Below, piece after piece: positions 19,592 through 29,423 of a DNA stretch of 64,000 bases. Below the pieces are notes generated by a model. It saw only the letters and a list, made by a program, of their open reading frames with translations, was not told where the DNA came from and made no database searches. The position numbers were made by a program, and so were the translations under genes. The stretch comes from an uncultured Bacteroidales bacterium (GTDB lineage: Bacteria; Bacteroidota; Bacteroidia; Bacteroidales; Tenuifilaceae). Where the stretch lies: the NCBI GenBank assembly GCA_937926785.1, contig CALBBQ010000028.1, forward strand, positions 1-64,000, read 5' to 3'. Within the stretch, counting starts at the first letter, position 1. Every line of letters begins with the position of its first letter.

Positions 19592-20026
19592 ATTTAAATC
19601 CTTCTCAAATAATGCTATCCGTTGGCGCCACCTCGGTGGAACGGGCAGCGAACGACCTGCGCTGTTGCTGAAACAAACCATTACCGCCTTACTAACTGCA
19701 GAAACCTCGCCAGTACTATTATTCCTGATTTCCTGACGCATCTTCAGACTCTTATTGCCAATTTCACAAACTTTTGTAACAACCTCAATACGATCCCACA
19801 AGTGAATGGGTATCAGGTAGTCAATTGAAATACTGGCCAAAACCAACCCTTCAACCTCCCAGTTCATTTGCTCGCCAAGCACCTCTGTAAAGTAGTTCAG
19901 CCTTCCCAGATCAAAGTACTGCTGGTAAACCGAATTGGTGACATGTGAGAGCTGATCGATATCGTTGAACCTAATCTGAATGGGAGTTTTATGGTAGTAG
20001 CTAAGCGGTTTTTGACTGCTGCTCAT
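19571..20026 (-). CDS. Acyl-CoA thioesterase, 4HBT hotdog family
   Basis: IQIRFNDIDQLSHVTNSVYQQYFDLGRLNYF; VVTKVCEIGNKSLKMRQEI. Start chosen at MSSSQKPLSYYHKTP. Confidence 0.88.
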   Translation of the reverse strand: MSSSQKPLSYYHKTPIQIRFNDIDQLSHVTNSVYQQYFDLGRLNYFTEVLGEQMNWEVEGLVLASISIDYLIPIHLWDRIEVVTKVCEIGNKSLKMRQEIRNNSTGEVSAVSKAVMVCFSNSAGRSLPVPPRWRQRIALFEKDLNLDVKIH

Positions 20027-21908
20027 CGGTGATATATTTTCTCTGTCGGTCAATATCCTCGTATATAGAATTACGGCTTAAGAATTCCGGCACAATTTCC
20101 TTCATCATGCCAACTATCTTGAAGTTGTTGTGCGTTGGCAGGATTTCAATCAGAGAGTTAATTTGGGGAATCACAACCTGGGGGTTATACTCAGTAACCT
20201 TGGCAATCATGATTTTGGGATGGTAGGTAGGAATGGTATTTTCCTTATTGTTCAGGAGTTCCTCGTACAGCTTCTCTCCGGGACGAAGGCCGGTAAAGTT
20301 AATTTGTATGTCTTTACCATAGGTAAGGCCTGAAAGTTTTATCATTTTCTTTGCCAAATCGAGTATCTTCACGGGTTTCCCCATGTCGAAGATAAATATC
20401 TCTCCACCTTGCCCCATCGCTCCTGCTTCCAGAACAAGCTGGCATGCTTCGGGGATTGTCATGAAGTAACGGATAATATCGGGGTGTGTGATGGTTATGG
20501 GGCCACCATTCTCAATCTGCTTGCGAAAACGAGGAATTACTGAACCATTTGAACCTAACACGTTCCCAAACCGGGTTGTAATAAACCGGGTTGATGAGGT
20601 GCCATTTAATGTTTGTGTATATATCTCAGCTATTCGCTTGCTTGCCCCCATGATGTTGGTGGGATTAACTGCCTTATCAGTAGATATCATCACGAACTTT
20701 TCCACCCCATATTTAATCGATAAGTCGGCTATCTGCTTGGTGCCAAAAACATTGTTGTACACCGCCTCGGTGGGGTTATTCTCCATCATGGGAACATGCT
20801 TATATGCAGCAGCATGAAAAACCACTTGGGGCTTGAACACCTCAAAAAGCTTATTAACCCTGTAATCATTGGTAACACTGCCAATAACAGTCTCAAAATC
20901 GAAAAAATGTAAACTCTCCTTGAGCTCCAACTCCAACTCGTAAAGTGGTGTTTCGGCAACATCAAAAAGAACTATCTTCTTAGGGTGAAATCGGGTTATT
21001 TGCCTTACCATCTCGCTCCCAATGGAACCTGCCGCACCGGTTACCAAAACAACCTTACCCTTGATGTACTCCTGAATTCTTTTCTTATCTAAAACTATTG
21101 GCGGGCGCTCCAGAAGATCCTCAATGTTGATGTTCTTAATCTGCTTAACATTCAGCTCTCCGTTTATCCACGATGAGGCATCGGGTATGGTTTGCACCTT
21201 AACGTTAAAGTCCAAGCACTTCTCAATGATCCTGTTTTTTCGATTGGGGTCAAGATTCTTCTGGGCAATTATTATTCTGGAAACATCATGTTTTTGGATC
21301 AGGTATTCCAACTTGTTGGTGTTGAAGATTTCGATATCCTCTATTTTGTTTCCTTCCTGCTGGTTGTAGGGATCAATGAAACCAACAATCCTGATCCCGG
21401 ATAACGACTCCCTATCAATGGCCCTTTTCACAGCAGCCGCCAGCTGCTCAACCCCAACTATCAGAACTTTTTCCTTCTCAATGTCGGTGTTTTTGATGGT
21501 GTAGTAAACTGCCTTATAGAAAAGCCTTGAGCCAACAAGCAGAATGGTGGTTACAAAGTAATCGATTAAGAGGATGGAGTTTGGAATAATGAATCGATCC
21601 GTCCCAAAAAAGTTGATGAAGTTGATAACAAATAGCACAATAGTGCTAAGGCTAATGACCACAAATATGCGTTCCGCATCCTTTGTACTGGTGTATCTAA
21701 TTAACCCGGCAAAAGTTCTGAACGACACGAAATGAATGGCACGGATAAAAAGTACAAGTGGAATAACTAATTTTAGGAGCAACCTGTACTCAAGAGGAAG
21801 CGAAAACTCAAAGCGAATAAAGAATGCGAATGTAATTGACACCAAGCAGATTATCAGATCAATCATGAAAACGATCCATCGGGGGGTATACTTGGTAGGC
21901 TGAATCAT
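20001..21908 (-). CDS. Polysaccharide biosynthesis nucleoside-diphosphate sugar epimerase/dehydratase (CapD/FlaA1 family)
   Basis: Four N-terminal TM helices; VLVTGAAGSIGSEMVRQI; AAAYKHVPMMENNPTEAV; STDKAVNPTNIMGASKRIAE. Confidence 0.94.
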   Translation of the reverse strand: MIQPTKYTPRWIVFMIDLIICLVSITFAFFIRFEFSLPLEYRLLLKLVIPLVLFIRAIHFVSFRTFAGLIRYTSTKDAERIFVVISLSTIVLFVINFINFFGTDRFIIPNSILLIDYFVTTILLVGSRLFYKAVYYTIKNTDIEKEKVLIVGVEQLAAAVKRAIDRESLSGIRIVGFIDPYNQQEGNKIEDIEIFNTNKLEYLIQKHDVSRIIIAQKNLDPNRKNRIIEKCLDFNVKVQTIPDASSWINGELNVKQIKNINIEDLLERPPIVLDKKRIQEYIKGKVVLVTGAAGSIGSEMVRQITRFHPKKIVLFDVAETPLYELELELKESLHFFDFETVIGSVTNDYRVNKLFEVFKPQVVFHAAAYKHVPMMENNPTEAVYNNVFGTKQIADLSIKYGVEKFVMISTDKAVNPTNIMGASKRIAEIYTQTLNGTSSTRFITTRFGNVLGSNGSVIPRFRKQIENGGPITITHPDIIRYFMTIPEACQLVLEAGAMGQGGEIFIFDMGKPVKILDLAKKMIKLSGLTYGKDIQINFTGLRPGEKLYEELLNNKENTIPTYHPKIMIAKVTEYNPQVVIPQINSLIEILPTHNNFKIVGMMKEIVPEFLSRNSIYEDIDRQRKYITDEQQSKTA

Positions 21909-22097
21909 GATACGTTTATTTACGGCAAAGTTACACTTATATTCTAAACCCCAATTTAACAAATTTTATACCAAGGAGCAAATACATGGTCTAAAATTAG
22001 ATACACACACAGGGATGTTCTTAAAAATAGAAAAAGGATATTCGTTGCGTTCAGAAATTGTTTACTTTTACGCTCGATTAGTTTGATAAATAACCAT

Positions 22098-22823
22098 ATG
22101 CGACTCTACACTGAGAACCTGATTAAAAAATATAAAACCCGCACAGTGGTTAAAGGGGCTAGCGTTGAGGTTAGCCAGGGTGAAATTGTTGGACTCCTTG
22201 GTCCAAATGGCGCTGGAAAAACCACAACGTTCTACATGATTGTGGGCTTGGTAAAGCCTAATGCGGGTAAAATATTTCTGGACGATGCCGAAATAACCGA
22301 TGAACCGGTGTTTAAGCGCGCACAAAGAGGTATCGGTTACCTGGCTCAGGAGGCCTCTGTTTTTCGTCAACTCAGTGTGGAAGATAACATCAAGGCCGTG
22401 CTCGAGATGACCAACTTCAGCAAGGATTACCAGCACGAGAAGTTGGAATCGCTGCTTAACGAGTTTGGGCTACAAAAAATTCGCAAAAGTCTTGGTATTC
22501 AACTCTCCGGGGGCGAGCGCCGTAGAACTGAAATTGCCCGTGCGTTAGCCCTTGACCCCAAGTTCATCTTACTCGATGAGCCTTTTGCCGGCGTTGACCC
22601 CATAGCCGTAGAGGATATACAGAACATCGTAGCCCACCTAAAGGACAGGAACATTGGCATACTCATAACCGACCACAACGTTCACGAAACGCTTTCCATT
22701 ACCGACCGAGCCTACCTGCTTTACGACGGCGAAATTCTTAAAGCCGGCACTGCCGAAGAGCTGGCCGACGATGAACAGGTTCGTAAGCTTTACCTGGGTC
22801 AGAATTTTGAGCTCAGGAAATAG
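22098..22823 (+). CDS. lptB: LPS export ABC transporter ATP-binding protein
   Basis: GPNGAGKTTTFYMIVGL; LSGGERRRTEIARALALDPKFILLDEPFAGVDPIAVEDIQ; ILITDHNVHETLSITDRAYLLYDGEILKAGT. Confidence 0.95.
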   Translation: MRLYTENLIKKYKTRTVVKGASVEVSQGEIVGLLGPNGAGKTTTFYMIVGLVKPNAGKIFLDDAEITDEPVFKRAQRGIGYLAQEASVFRQLSVEDNIKAVLEMTNFSKDYQHEKLESLLNEFGLQKIRKSLGIQLSGGERRRTEIARALALDPKFILLDEPFAGVDPIAVEDIQNIVAHLKDRNIGILITDHNVHETLSITDRAYLLYDGEILKAGTAEELADDEQVRKLYLGQNFELRK

Positions 22824-22865
22824 AAGTTTAATCGCGTTTTTCATTGCCAGCAAAAAAAATCGTTA

Positions 22866-22874
22866 TATATTTGC
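22866..22874 (+). promoter_or_regulatory. Bacteroidota-type -7 element of tRNA-Leu
   Basis: TATATTTGC, 11 bp upstream of the mature tRNA 5' end. Confidence 0.6.
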
Positions 22875-22885
22875 ACCTGAGTTTT

Positions 22886-22970
22886 GCGGATATGGCGTAA
22901 TTGGTAGCCGCGCTAGACTTAGGATCTAGTGCCGAAAGGCGTGGGGGTTCGAGTCCCTCTATCCGCACCA
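22886..22970 (+). tRNA. tRNA-Leu (anticodon TAG)
   Basis: Acceptor GCGGATA...TATCCGC with encoded ACCA (A73 plus CCA); anticodon stem-loop CTAGA CTTAGGA TCTAG; long variable arm TGCCGAAAGGCGTG; TTCGAGTC T-loop. Confidence 0.95.
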
Positions 22971-22993
22971 AGCCCGGAATACCGGGCTTTTTT
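22971..22993 (+). terminator. Terminator after tRNA-Leu
   Basis: AGCCCGG AATA CCGGGCT TTTTT. Confidence 0.8.
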
Positions 22994-23037
22994 GTTTAAA
23001 CCTTTCGTTTTCTGCCTATCTAAATACACTGAACGAT

Positions 23038-24030
23038 TTGCTTTGTATGAGAGGTAATAAGTTTACAGCCATTGCTCTAAATTTAAAGATTGCATTTACG
23101 GATTTCTTCCAACGCGCATCTACCAGCTTCAGAAAAGCTTTACCCAAATCCCTTCGGACTTCGCTCTGGATTATTAAGATAACCCTACCCGTTTCATTAG
23201 CGGTAAGCATTTTAAACTTTTATGGCTTTTTAGCTCTGATCAGCGAGTTCCTAACACCCGTACTAAAAGCTGTAGGATTACGTGGTGAAGCTGCCATTGC
23301 TTTTGTTACCGGAGTTTTTCTGAATATATATTCTGTAATTGCAGTTATTTCACAGCTCTCCCTTTCCCTTCGCGAGGTAACCATTCTTGCTGTGATGAGC
23401 CTCATTGCTCATAACCTGATTGTTGAAACGGCTGTTCAGGCAAAAACAGGATCTAAAGCCTGGCACATGGTTGCATTGCGGTTGGGGATGGCTTTTTTTG
23501 CTGCATTTTTACTAAATCATGCTCTTCCGGCTCTTGATCAGGCTGTAAACACAAATGTTTTTCATGGTCAATCCCTCACCCTATTGTTGCACCTTCAGGG
23601 CTGGCTCTCCTCTGCTCTGAAGATGGTCATCAAGATACTGGTTTTAGTATTCCTGCTAATGGTGCTACAGGAAGCTCTCAAAGAGTTCAAACTTATTGAA
23701 CTGATGACCGCCCCCCTGCTACCCTTCATGAAAGCGCTAGGGTTACCCCGTTCAACATCATTTCTATGGATTGTAGCCAATACACTGGGTTTAGCCTACG
23801 GTTCAGCCGTAATGATGGAAGAGGTAGGGGCTGAACGTGTAAAAAAAACCGAAGCCGATTTGCTGAACTACCATGTAGCCATTTCTCATTCAAACCTCGA
23901 AGATCTTCTGCTATTTGCCGCTATTGGGGTGTCCATCCCATGGATGCTCGGCATCAGGATACTGATTGCTGCCGGGGCAGTGTGGTCTCGCAGATGCTAC
24001 TTAACCCGCAATGGGGAAGTTTTCAATTGA
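23038..24030 (+). CDS. Nucleoside-recognition (Gate) domain membrane protein
   Basis: Multi-TM; SLRTSLWIIKITLPVSLAVSILNFYGFLALISEFLTPVLKAVGLRGEAAIAFVTG. Confidence 0.82.
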   Translation: MLCMRGNKFTAIALNLKIAFTDFFQRASTSFRKALPKSLRTSLWIIKITLPVSLAVSILNFYGFLALISEFLTPVLKAVGLRGEAAIAFVTGVFLNIYSVIAVISQLSLSLREVTILAVMSLIAHNLIVETAVQAKTGSKAWHMVALRLGMAFFAAFLLNHALPALDQAVNTNVFHGQSLTLLLHLQGWLSSALKMVIKILVLVFLLMVLQEALKEFKLIELMTAPLLPFMKALGLPRSTSFLWIVANTLGLAYGSAVMMEEVGAERVKKTEADLLNYHVAISHSNLEDLLLFAAIGVSIPWMLGIRILIAAGAVWSRRCYLTRNGEVFN

Positions 24031-24093
24031 TATCAACAGCTGAAAGAAAGGTGACTTTTCTTTCTTAATTTTGAGCAGAAAATTCAGCTCGCT

Positions 24094-24888
24094 ATGGTTC
24101 AATACCTCAATCTGCTCGACCATATACTTAAGAATGGCGTTCGAAAGGACGATCGTACCGGCACAGGTACCATCAGTGTTTTTGGATACCAAATGCGGTT
24201 CGATTTGCAGGAAGGGTTTCCGCTGCTTACCACGAAAAAGCTCCACCTTAAATCTATAATACATGAACTGCTCTGGTTTCTGAAAGGCGAAACCAATATC
24301 CGATACCTGAACGAAAATGGGGTTACCATTTGGGATGAGTGGGCCGACGCGCAAGGTGAACTCGGACCTGTTTATGGATACCAGTGGCGTAGCTGGCCTG
24401 CTGCCGATGGCAGGCATATCGACCAGATTAGCCAGGTGGTGGAATCGCTGAAGAATAACCCAAACTCCCGCCGCCATATCGTCTCGGCCTGGAATGTGGG
24501 AGAGATTGATCGAATGGCATTACCCCCTTGCCATGTTCTTTTCCAATTCTATGTTGCCAATGGCAAACTCTCATGCCAGCTCTACCAGCGCAGCGCCGAT
24601 GTGTTTCTTGGCGTTCCATTCAACATTGCCTCGTATGCGCTGCTCACCATGATGATGGCTCAGGTTTGTGGCTACCAACCGGGCGAGTTCATTCACACGC
24701 TTGGCGACACGCATATCTACCTAAACCACATTGAGCAGGTGAAACTTCAGCTAACCCGAGAACCACGGAAGTTGCCGCGAATGGTTATAAACCCTGAAGT
24801 AAAATCAATTTTTGACTTTCAGTACAGCGACTTTAGGTTGGAAGACTATAACCCCCACCCACACATAAAAGGCGAAATAGCGGTATAA
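24094..24888 (+). CDS. thyA: Thymidylate synthase
   Basis: [90 protein letters not shown]. Confidence 0.98.
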   Translation: MVQYLNLLDHILKNGVRKDDRTGTGTISVFGYQMRFDLQEGFPLLTTKKLHLKSIIHELLWFLKGETNIRYLNENGVTIWDEWADAQGELGPVYGYQWRSWPAADGRHIDQISQVVESLKNNPNSRRHIVSAWNVGEIDRMALPPCHVLFQFYVANGKLSCQLYQRSADVFLGVPFNIASYALLTMMMAQVCGYQPGEFIHTLGDTHIYLNHIEQVKLQLTREPRKLPRMVINPEVKSIFDFQYSDFRLEDYNPHPHIKGEIAV

Positions 24889-24905
24889 AAAAAAATGATG
24901 TAATT

Positions 24906-25391
24906 ATGGGAGTTTCAATTATCGTAGCGGTTGCCGACAATGGAGTTATAGGGGGAGGAAATAGATTGCTCTGGCATATTCCTGATGACATGAAGCGTTT
25001 CAAGAGGCTTACTTCGGGACATAGCGTAATTATGGGGCGCAAAACGTTTGAGAGCATTGGGAAACCGCTTCCTAATAGGAGAAATATCGTAATCAGCCGT
25101 ACCACTAACCTCAGCATACAGGGGGTTGAGGTTGCAAACTCACTCGAGGAGGCACTGTCTATGACCCGGAATGACCCGGAAGTTTTTATCATCGGGGGTG
25201 GCGAAATTTACCAACAGGCTCTACCCCTGGCAACGAAGCTTTACCTAACCCGGGTTCATAAAGAATATGAAGGCGATACGCATTTTCCAGAAGTAAATTG
25301 GCACGACTGGCGGCTAGTTTACTCTGAAAAAATGAACCCGACCTCAGGGCCGGGTTATACGTTCGAAGAGTATGTAAGGGTTAAAGCCTAA
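24906..25391 (+). CDS. folA: Dihydrofolate reductase
   Basis: [62 protein letters not shown]. Confidence 0.97.
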   Translation: MGVSIIVAVADNGVIGGGNRLLWHIPDDMKRFKRLTSGHSVIMGRKTFESIGKPLPNRRNIVISRTTNLSIQGVEVANSLEEALSMTRNDPEVFIIGGGEIYQQALPLATKLYLTRVHKEYEGDTHFPEVNWHDWRLVYSEKMNPTSGPGYTFEEYVRVKA

Positions 25392-26611
25392 GCCGCTTTT
25401 AACCTTTTGATATTGGATTTTTCCAGCTTATTCTGTGCATACTCAAGGGTAACCACCATTTCTTTCTGATCGCTGGTGGGCAGTTCAAACATGGCATCTA
25501 TCATTATTGCCTCGCAAATGGAACGCAACCCTCGCGCACCAAGTTTAAACTCAATTGCCTTATCAACGATATACTCAAGCACTTCGCTCTCAAATGTGAG
25601 GTGAATACCATCGTACTCGAATAGTTTAATGTATTGCTTGATGATGGCATTTTTGGGTTCAGTTAGGATATCGCGTAGCGCCTGACGATCGAGAGGGTTC
25701 AGGTAGGTTATTACAGGCAAACGGCCAATGATTTCAGGAATTAATCCATAAGCGCGTAGGTCTTGGGGTGCAATGTATTGCAATAGGTTGTCCTTATCAA
25801 CCACCTCGCGGGTTTTGCTGGCGCCATACCCTACCACAGTAGTATTTAAGCGTTGAGCTATCTTCTTCTGAATACCTTCAAAAGCTCCGCCGCAAATAAA
25901 AAGGATATTTTTGGTGTCAACGGCAATCATTTTCTGCTCAGGATGCTTCCGTCCACCCTGAGGGGGAACATTAACAATGGAGCCCTCCAGAAGTTTCAGC
26001 AGTGCCTGCTGAACACCCTCTCCGGAAACATCACGGGTAATAGAGGGGTTATCGCCTTTTCGGGCAATCTTATCAATTTCATCGATAAAAACGATACCAT
26101 TCTCTGCTGCTTCAACATTGTAGTCGGCGGCTTGGAGCAGACGGGAAAGGATACTTTCCACATCCTCGCCCACATAACCCGCCTCGGTAAGCACGGTGGC
26201 ATCAACTATGGTAAAGGGTACATGTAGCATGCGAGCTATGGTGCGAGCCAGCAGGGTTTTGCCTGTTCCGGTTTCGCCAACCAGGAGTATGTTGGATTTT
26301 TCAATCTCCACATCATCGCCCTTGTCGGTTTGCATCAACCTTTTATAGTGGTTGTAAACAGCAACGGAGAGGAACTTTTTTGCCTCGTCCTGGCCAATGA
26401 CGTATTGATCTAAAAAATTTTTTATTTCAATGGGTTTTAGCAATTTGCTCTTTTGAAGCTTAAACTCACCCTTCTTCTTCAGCTCCTCTTTCACTATCAG
26501 GCTCGCCTGCTCGGCACATAAATCGCAAATATATCCATCGAGCCCGGCTATGAGCAGGCTTACATCCTTTCGGGGGCGTCCACAGAAAGAGCATTTATCG
26601 GTATTCTTCAT
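25388..26611 (-). CDS. clpX: ATP-dependent Clp protease ATP-binding subunit ClpX
   Basis: Zinc finger [56 protein letters not shown]. Likely start MKNTDKC at 26611. Confidence 0.97.
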   Translation of the reverse strand: MKNTDKCSFCGRPRKDVSLLIAGLDGYICDLCAEQASLIVKEELKKKGEFKLQKSKLLKPIEIKNFLDQYVIGQDEAKKFLSVAVYNHYKRLMQTDKGDDVEIEKSNILLVGETGTGKTLLARTIARMLHVPFTIVDATVLTEAGYVGEDVESILSRLLQAADYNVEAAENGIVFIDEIDKIARKGDNPSITRDVSGEGVQQALLKLLEGSIVNVPPQGGRKHPEQKMIAVDTKNILFICGGAFEGIQKKIAQRLNTTVVGYGASKTREVVDKDNLLQYIAPQDLRAYGLIPEIIGRLPVITYLNPLDRQALRDILTEPKNAIIKQYIKLFEYDGIHLTFESEVLEYIVDKAIEFKLGARGLRSICEAIMIDAMFELPTSDQKEMVVTLEYAQNKLEKSNIKRLKAA

Positions 26612-26764
26612 GTTCTGAAAAGATATTTTCCGCAAAGTTAACTATTAAAACCGAAAAGGTTTACCTTTTGCAAAGAACAATTTTTCAGGTATAAATGTTA
26701 AGCATACAGGTTGACTTAAGGTATTTTGATAGTTTTTTATTAATTCGCAGAAAAAAATTGAACG

Positions 26765-27613
26765 ATGAAGCTCTCCTACTTTAACATCACAAACTTTAAG
26801 GTTGATGGCGGAGCCATGTTTGGCGTGGTTCCAAAAGTGCTTTGGAGCAGGGTTTACCCGGCCGACGAGAACAACCTTATACCCCTGGCACTTAAATCGC
26901 TTGTGGTTGAAACACAAGGAAGGGTCATCCTGTTCGATAACGGTATAGGCGACAAACAGGACGAAAAGTTCATGAGCCATGTGTACGCCTTTGGCGGCGA
27001 GGGGTTGGTAAATGGGCTTGCCCAAAGGGGTTACCAACCAGCCGACATTACCGATGTGGTGCTTACCCATCTGCATTATGATCACTGCGGAGGCGGAGTG
27101 TACAGGGATACCAATGGAGAGTACCGACTAACCTTTCCAAATGCCCAATACCATGTTTCCCGTATGCAATGGGAATGGGCAACTAATCCCAACTCGCGCG
27201 AAGCCGACGCATATCTTCCCGAAAACCTTTTACCTATGAGCGATTTAGGCGCGTTAAACCTGATTGAGCAGGAAGGCGAACTTGTTTCTGGTGTTGAGCT
27301 ACGCTTTTTCCATGGGCATACCCGCGGTCAAATTATTCCCATTATCAACCACAATGGGAGAAAACTGGTATTCACTGCAGACCTGTTCCCATTCCGTTCG
27401 CACATTCCGTTGTCCTGGATTATGAGCTACGATGTGGAACCGCTAAAGACGCTCAAGGAGAAAGAAATGTTCCTGAAAGAGGCGCTGGATGGTGCTTACA
27501 TCTTCATTTACCAGCACGATTACTTTGCCGATTGTAGCCAACTTCAGTTAACCCCGAAGGGTATAAGGGCTACCGAGGGGTTCTCGTTTGAAGAGCTAAT
27601 GAAGCAGCTGTGA
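26765..27613 (+). CDS. MBL fold metallo-hydrolase
   Basis: VVLTHLHYDHCGGGV metallo-beta-lactamase motif; FHGHTRGQIIPI. Confidence 0.92.
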   Translation: MKLSYFNITNFKVDGGAMFGVVPKVLWSRVYPADENNLIPLALKSLVVETQGRVILFDNGIGDKQDEKFMSHVYAFGGEGLVNGLAQRGYQPADITDVVLTHLHYDHCGGGVYRDTNGEYRLTFPNAQYHVSRMQWEWATNPNSREADAYLPENLLPMSDLGALNLIEQEGELVSGVELRFFHGHTRGQIIPIINHNGRKLVFTADLFPFRSHIPLSWIMSYDVEPLKTLKEKEMFLKEALDGAYIFIYQHDYFADCSQLQLTPKGIRATEGFSFEELMKQL

Positions 27614-28084
27614 CATTATGCTTAACGTGTATGCCATGAGAGGGTAAAAGCAGAACACAAAAAGCCCAAGAGAAATCAAAATATCGGCAAAAATCAGGTA
27701 ACAATTTGTAGATAAGGTCTTCTTCGTTTTAATAGAAAAGATTAAGCCCAAGCGCATAAGGAGCTGAATAAAGAAAAATGAAAATACCCTAAGCGAGTTG
27801 GGGTTTAGCTCTATCGCTTTCCCCAGATTTAGCCGTACAATTTGCGAAAATGCTTCCGAAAGACCCTTGCTTGGGGGAACGATTCCGGTAAAATTGGTTA
27901 GTGCAGCAGGTATGGGATGATCTCCTCGAAAAATAAGGGAGTAAAGAATTATGAGTAAAACGACACAAAGAAATGTGACATTCAGAATAAGGTAGGTGTC
28001 GAGGAGTACCTGGTTTGCGTTTTCCCTCTCACCTTTTTCGGGTTTCCTTTGCCTCAATATGTATTTTGACTGAATCTGTATCAA
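27596..28084 (-). CDS. Hypothetical membrane protein
   Basis: About four hydrophobic segments; overlaps the 3' end of the upstream gene, suggesting coupling. Confidence 0.55.
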   Translation of the reverse strand: MIQIQSKYILRQRKPEKGERENANQVLLDTYLILNVTFLCVVLLIILYSLIFRGDHPIPAALTNFTGIVPPSKGLSEAFSQIVRLNLGKAIELNPNSLRVFSFFFIQLLMRLGLIFSIKTKKTLSTNCYLIFADILISLGLFVFCFYPLMAYTLSIMSQLLH

Positions 28085-28568
28085 TGGTAATTCGGGCTGT
28101 TCCTGATTCGTCAGTCTTATTTTTTTTTATGGTAATTACCTTTACGCTATCAGCATCGCTTTCCAATGCTCTAAGGGTTTTCTCCATACTGTCGGTCTCA
28201 ATTCTGATTTGTATGTTGGCGTCCTTAAGCTCCTTTTCCAACTCTTTACCAAATATTTCAAACTTGTCGGGATTCTTTTCCAGGTCTTTTAAAATTGACA
28301 CTCCGCCGCCGATTATGGTTAGCCAGATTAATGCGATAAAAATTGAGATGACCGACACAATCAGTGCTCCAATCCCTAACCCTTTTGAACCGTACCCGTT
28401 AGATGCCTGAATGATTGAAATAATACTAAAAATCAAAGCCAAAGCGGCTGGTAGCAGGGCGACAAAACCTATGCAAGGGATAAAGGCAAGAATCAGGGAA
28501 ATTACTGCAAGCACTATGCCCACAATTCCCATTGCTTGGCCGGCTGTTGTTTTTACTTCTACATTCAT
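28029..28568 (-). CDS. DUF4190-like membrane protein with charged C-terminal region
   Basis: AMGIVGIVLAVISLILAFIPCIGFVALLPAALALIFSIISIIQA...GLGIGALIVSVISIFIALIW. Confidence 0.65.
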   Translation of the reverse strand: MNVEVKTTAGQAMGIVGIVLAVISLILAFIPCIGFVALLPAALALIFSIISIIQASNGYGSKGLGIGALIVSVISIFIALIWLTIIGGGVSILKDLEKNPDKFEIFGKELEKELKDANIQIRIETDSMEKTLRALESDADSVKVITIKKNKTDESGTARITIDTDSVKIHIEAKETRKR

Positions 28569-28880
28569 TTCGTCAATTTTTCTTAATGACGAAAGTTAAG
28601 AATTATTTGCTGCAAAGCTATCGAAAAATTTATCTCTTATTTGGTAAATTTATATTAACTTGGGTTTTGAGATGTAATCGGGTTAGCTACTAAGCCATAC
28701 TAAAATCCGAGCTATTGCTAAAAAAGACAAAAAGCAGTATGCTCTAAGAAAACTAAACCACTTGAAAAGAATTTGTCCGAACAGATGGGTTTATATACTA
28801 TTAATAGTTAAAGAAAATTAGCTTAGCACAAAAGACAAGGAACGGATAAATGAATTACTAACCCAACTAAATCTGAGATC

Positions 28881-29423
28881 ATGAAAAGAACATTAGTACT
28901 CATGGTGTTGCTTGCGTTAGCAACCATGTCGAACGGGCAAGTATTTAACACAGGTCAAACCCTAAAACCCAGAACCTTCTCGGTTGGTATTGAGCCAGCT
29001 GTTCTAATCAATGGAGGAAATGAGTTCATGCTGTTCCTACATGGCGGATACGGGTTACGAAAAGGAATCGATTTAGGTGTAACGGCGGGTTTCCTTGGCC
29101 CTGACAACTACTTTGGCGCAAATGTAGAATTCGGGTTGGGGAAAAATGTGTCAATTGCAGCAGGAGCGCATAGCTTTGGGAGTTTTGGTTTAGATGGTAC
29201 GCTTAACCTTACGTTTGGGTTAGCTAAAGGGGTAAGGTTAATAACAGGGTTAGATACCGATATCAACTTTCCCAAAGGGGGCGATAGCCAGTTCTTGCTT
29301 TGGATACCCGTTGGCGTTGACATTGGTTTACGAAGCAACATGGGTTTTATCCTGGAAGCCGAAATCGGCCTCACCGACCCTGCCTACAACCTGATTGGTG
29401 GCGGTGTAGTGTTTTACTTCTAA
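28881..29423 (+). CDS. Predicted small outer membrane beta-barrel protein
   Basis: Signal peptide and Gly/aromatic-alternating strands; ends GGGVVFYF. Confidence 0.65.
   Translation: MKRTLVLMVLLALATMSNGQVFNTGQTLKPRTFSVGIEPAVLINGGNEFMLFLHGGYGLRKGIDLGVTAGFLGPDNYFGANVEFGLGKNVSIAAGAHSFGSFGLDGTLNLTFGLAKGVRLITGLDTDINFPKGGDSQFLLWIPVGVDIGLRSNMGFILEAEIGLTDPAYNLIGGGVVFYF

Noticed and set aside
24001-24477. 158-aa minus-strand ORF overlapping thyA
   Set aside because: Antisense to the well-supported thyA; composition is consistent with a shadow ORF.
28650-28860. Possible gene relic before the 28881 gene (frame reading AIAKKDKKQYALRKLNHLKRICPNRWVYILLIVKEN)
   Set aside because: Short, no start codon in frame and no family recognised; cannot be distinguished from chance.
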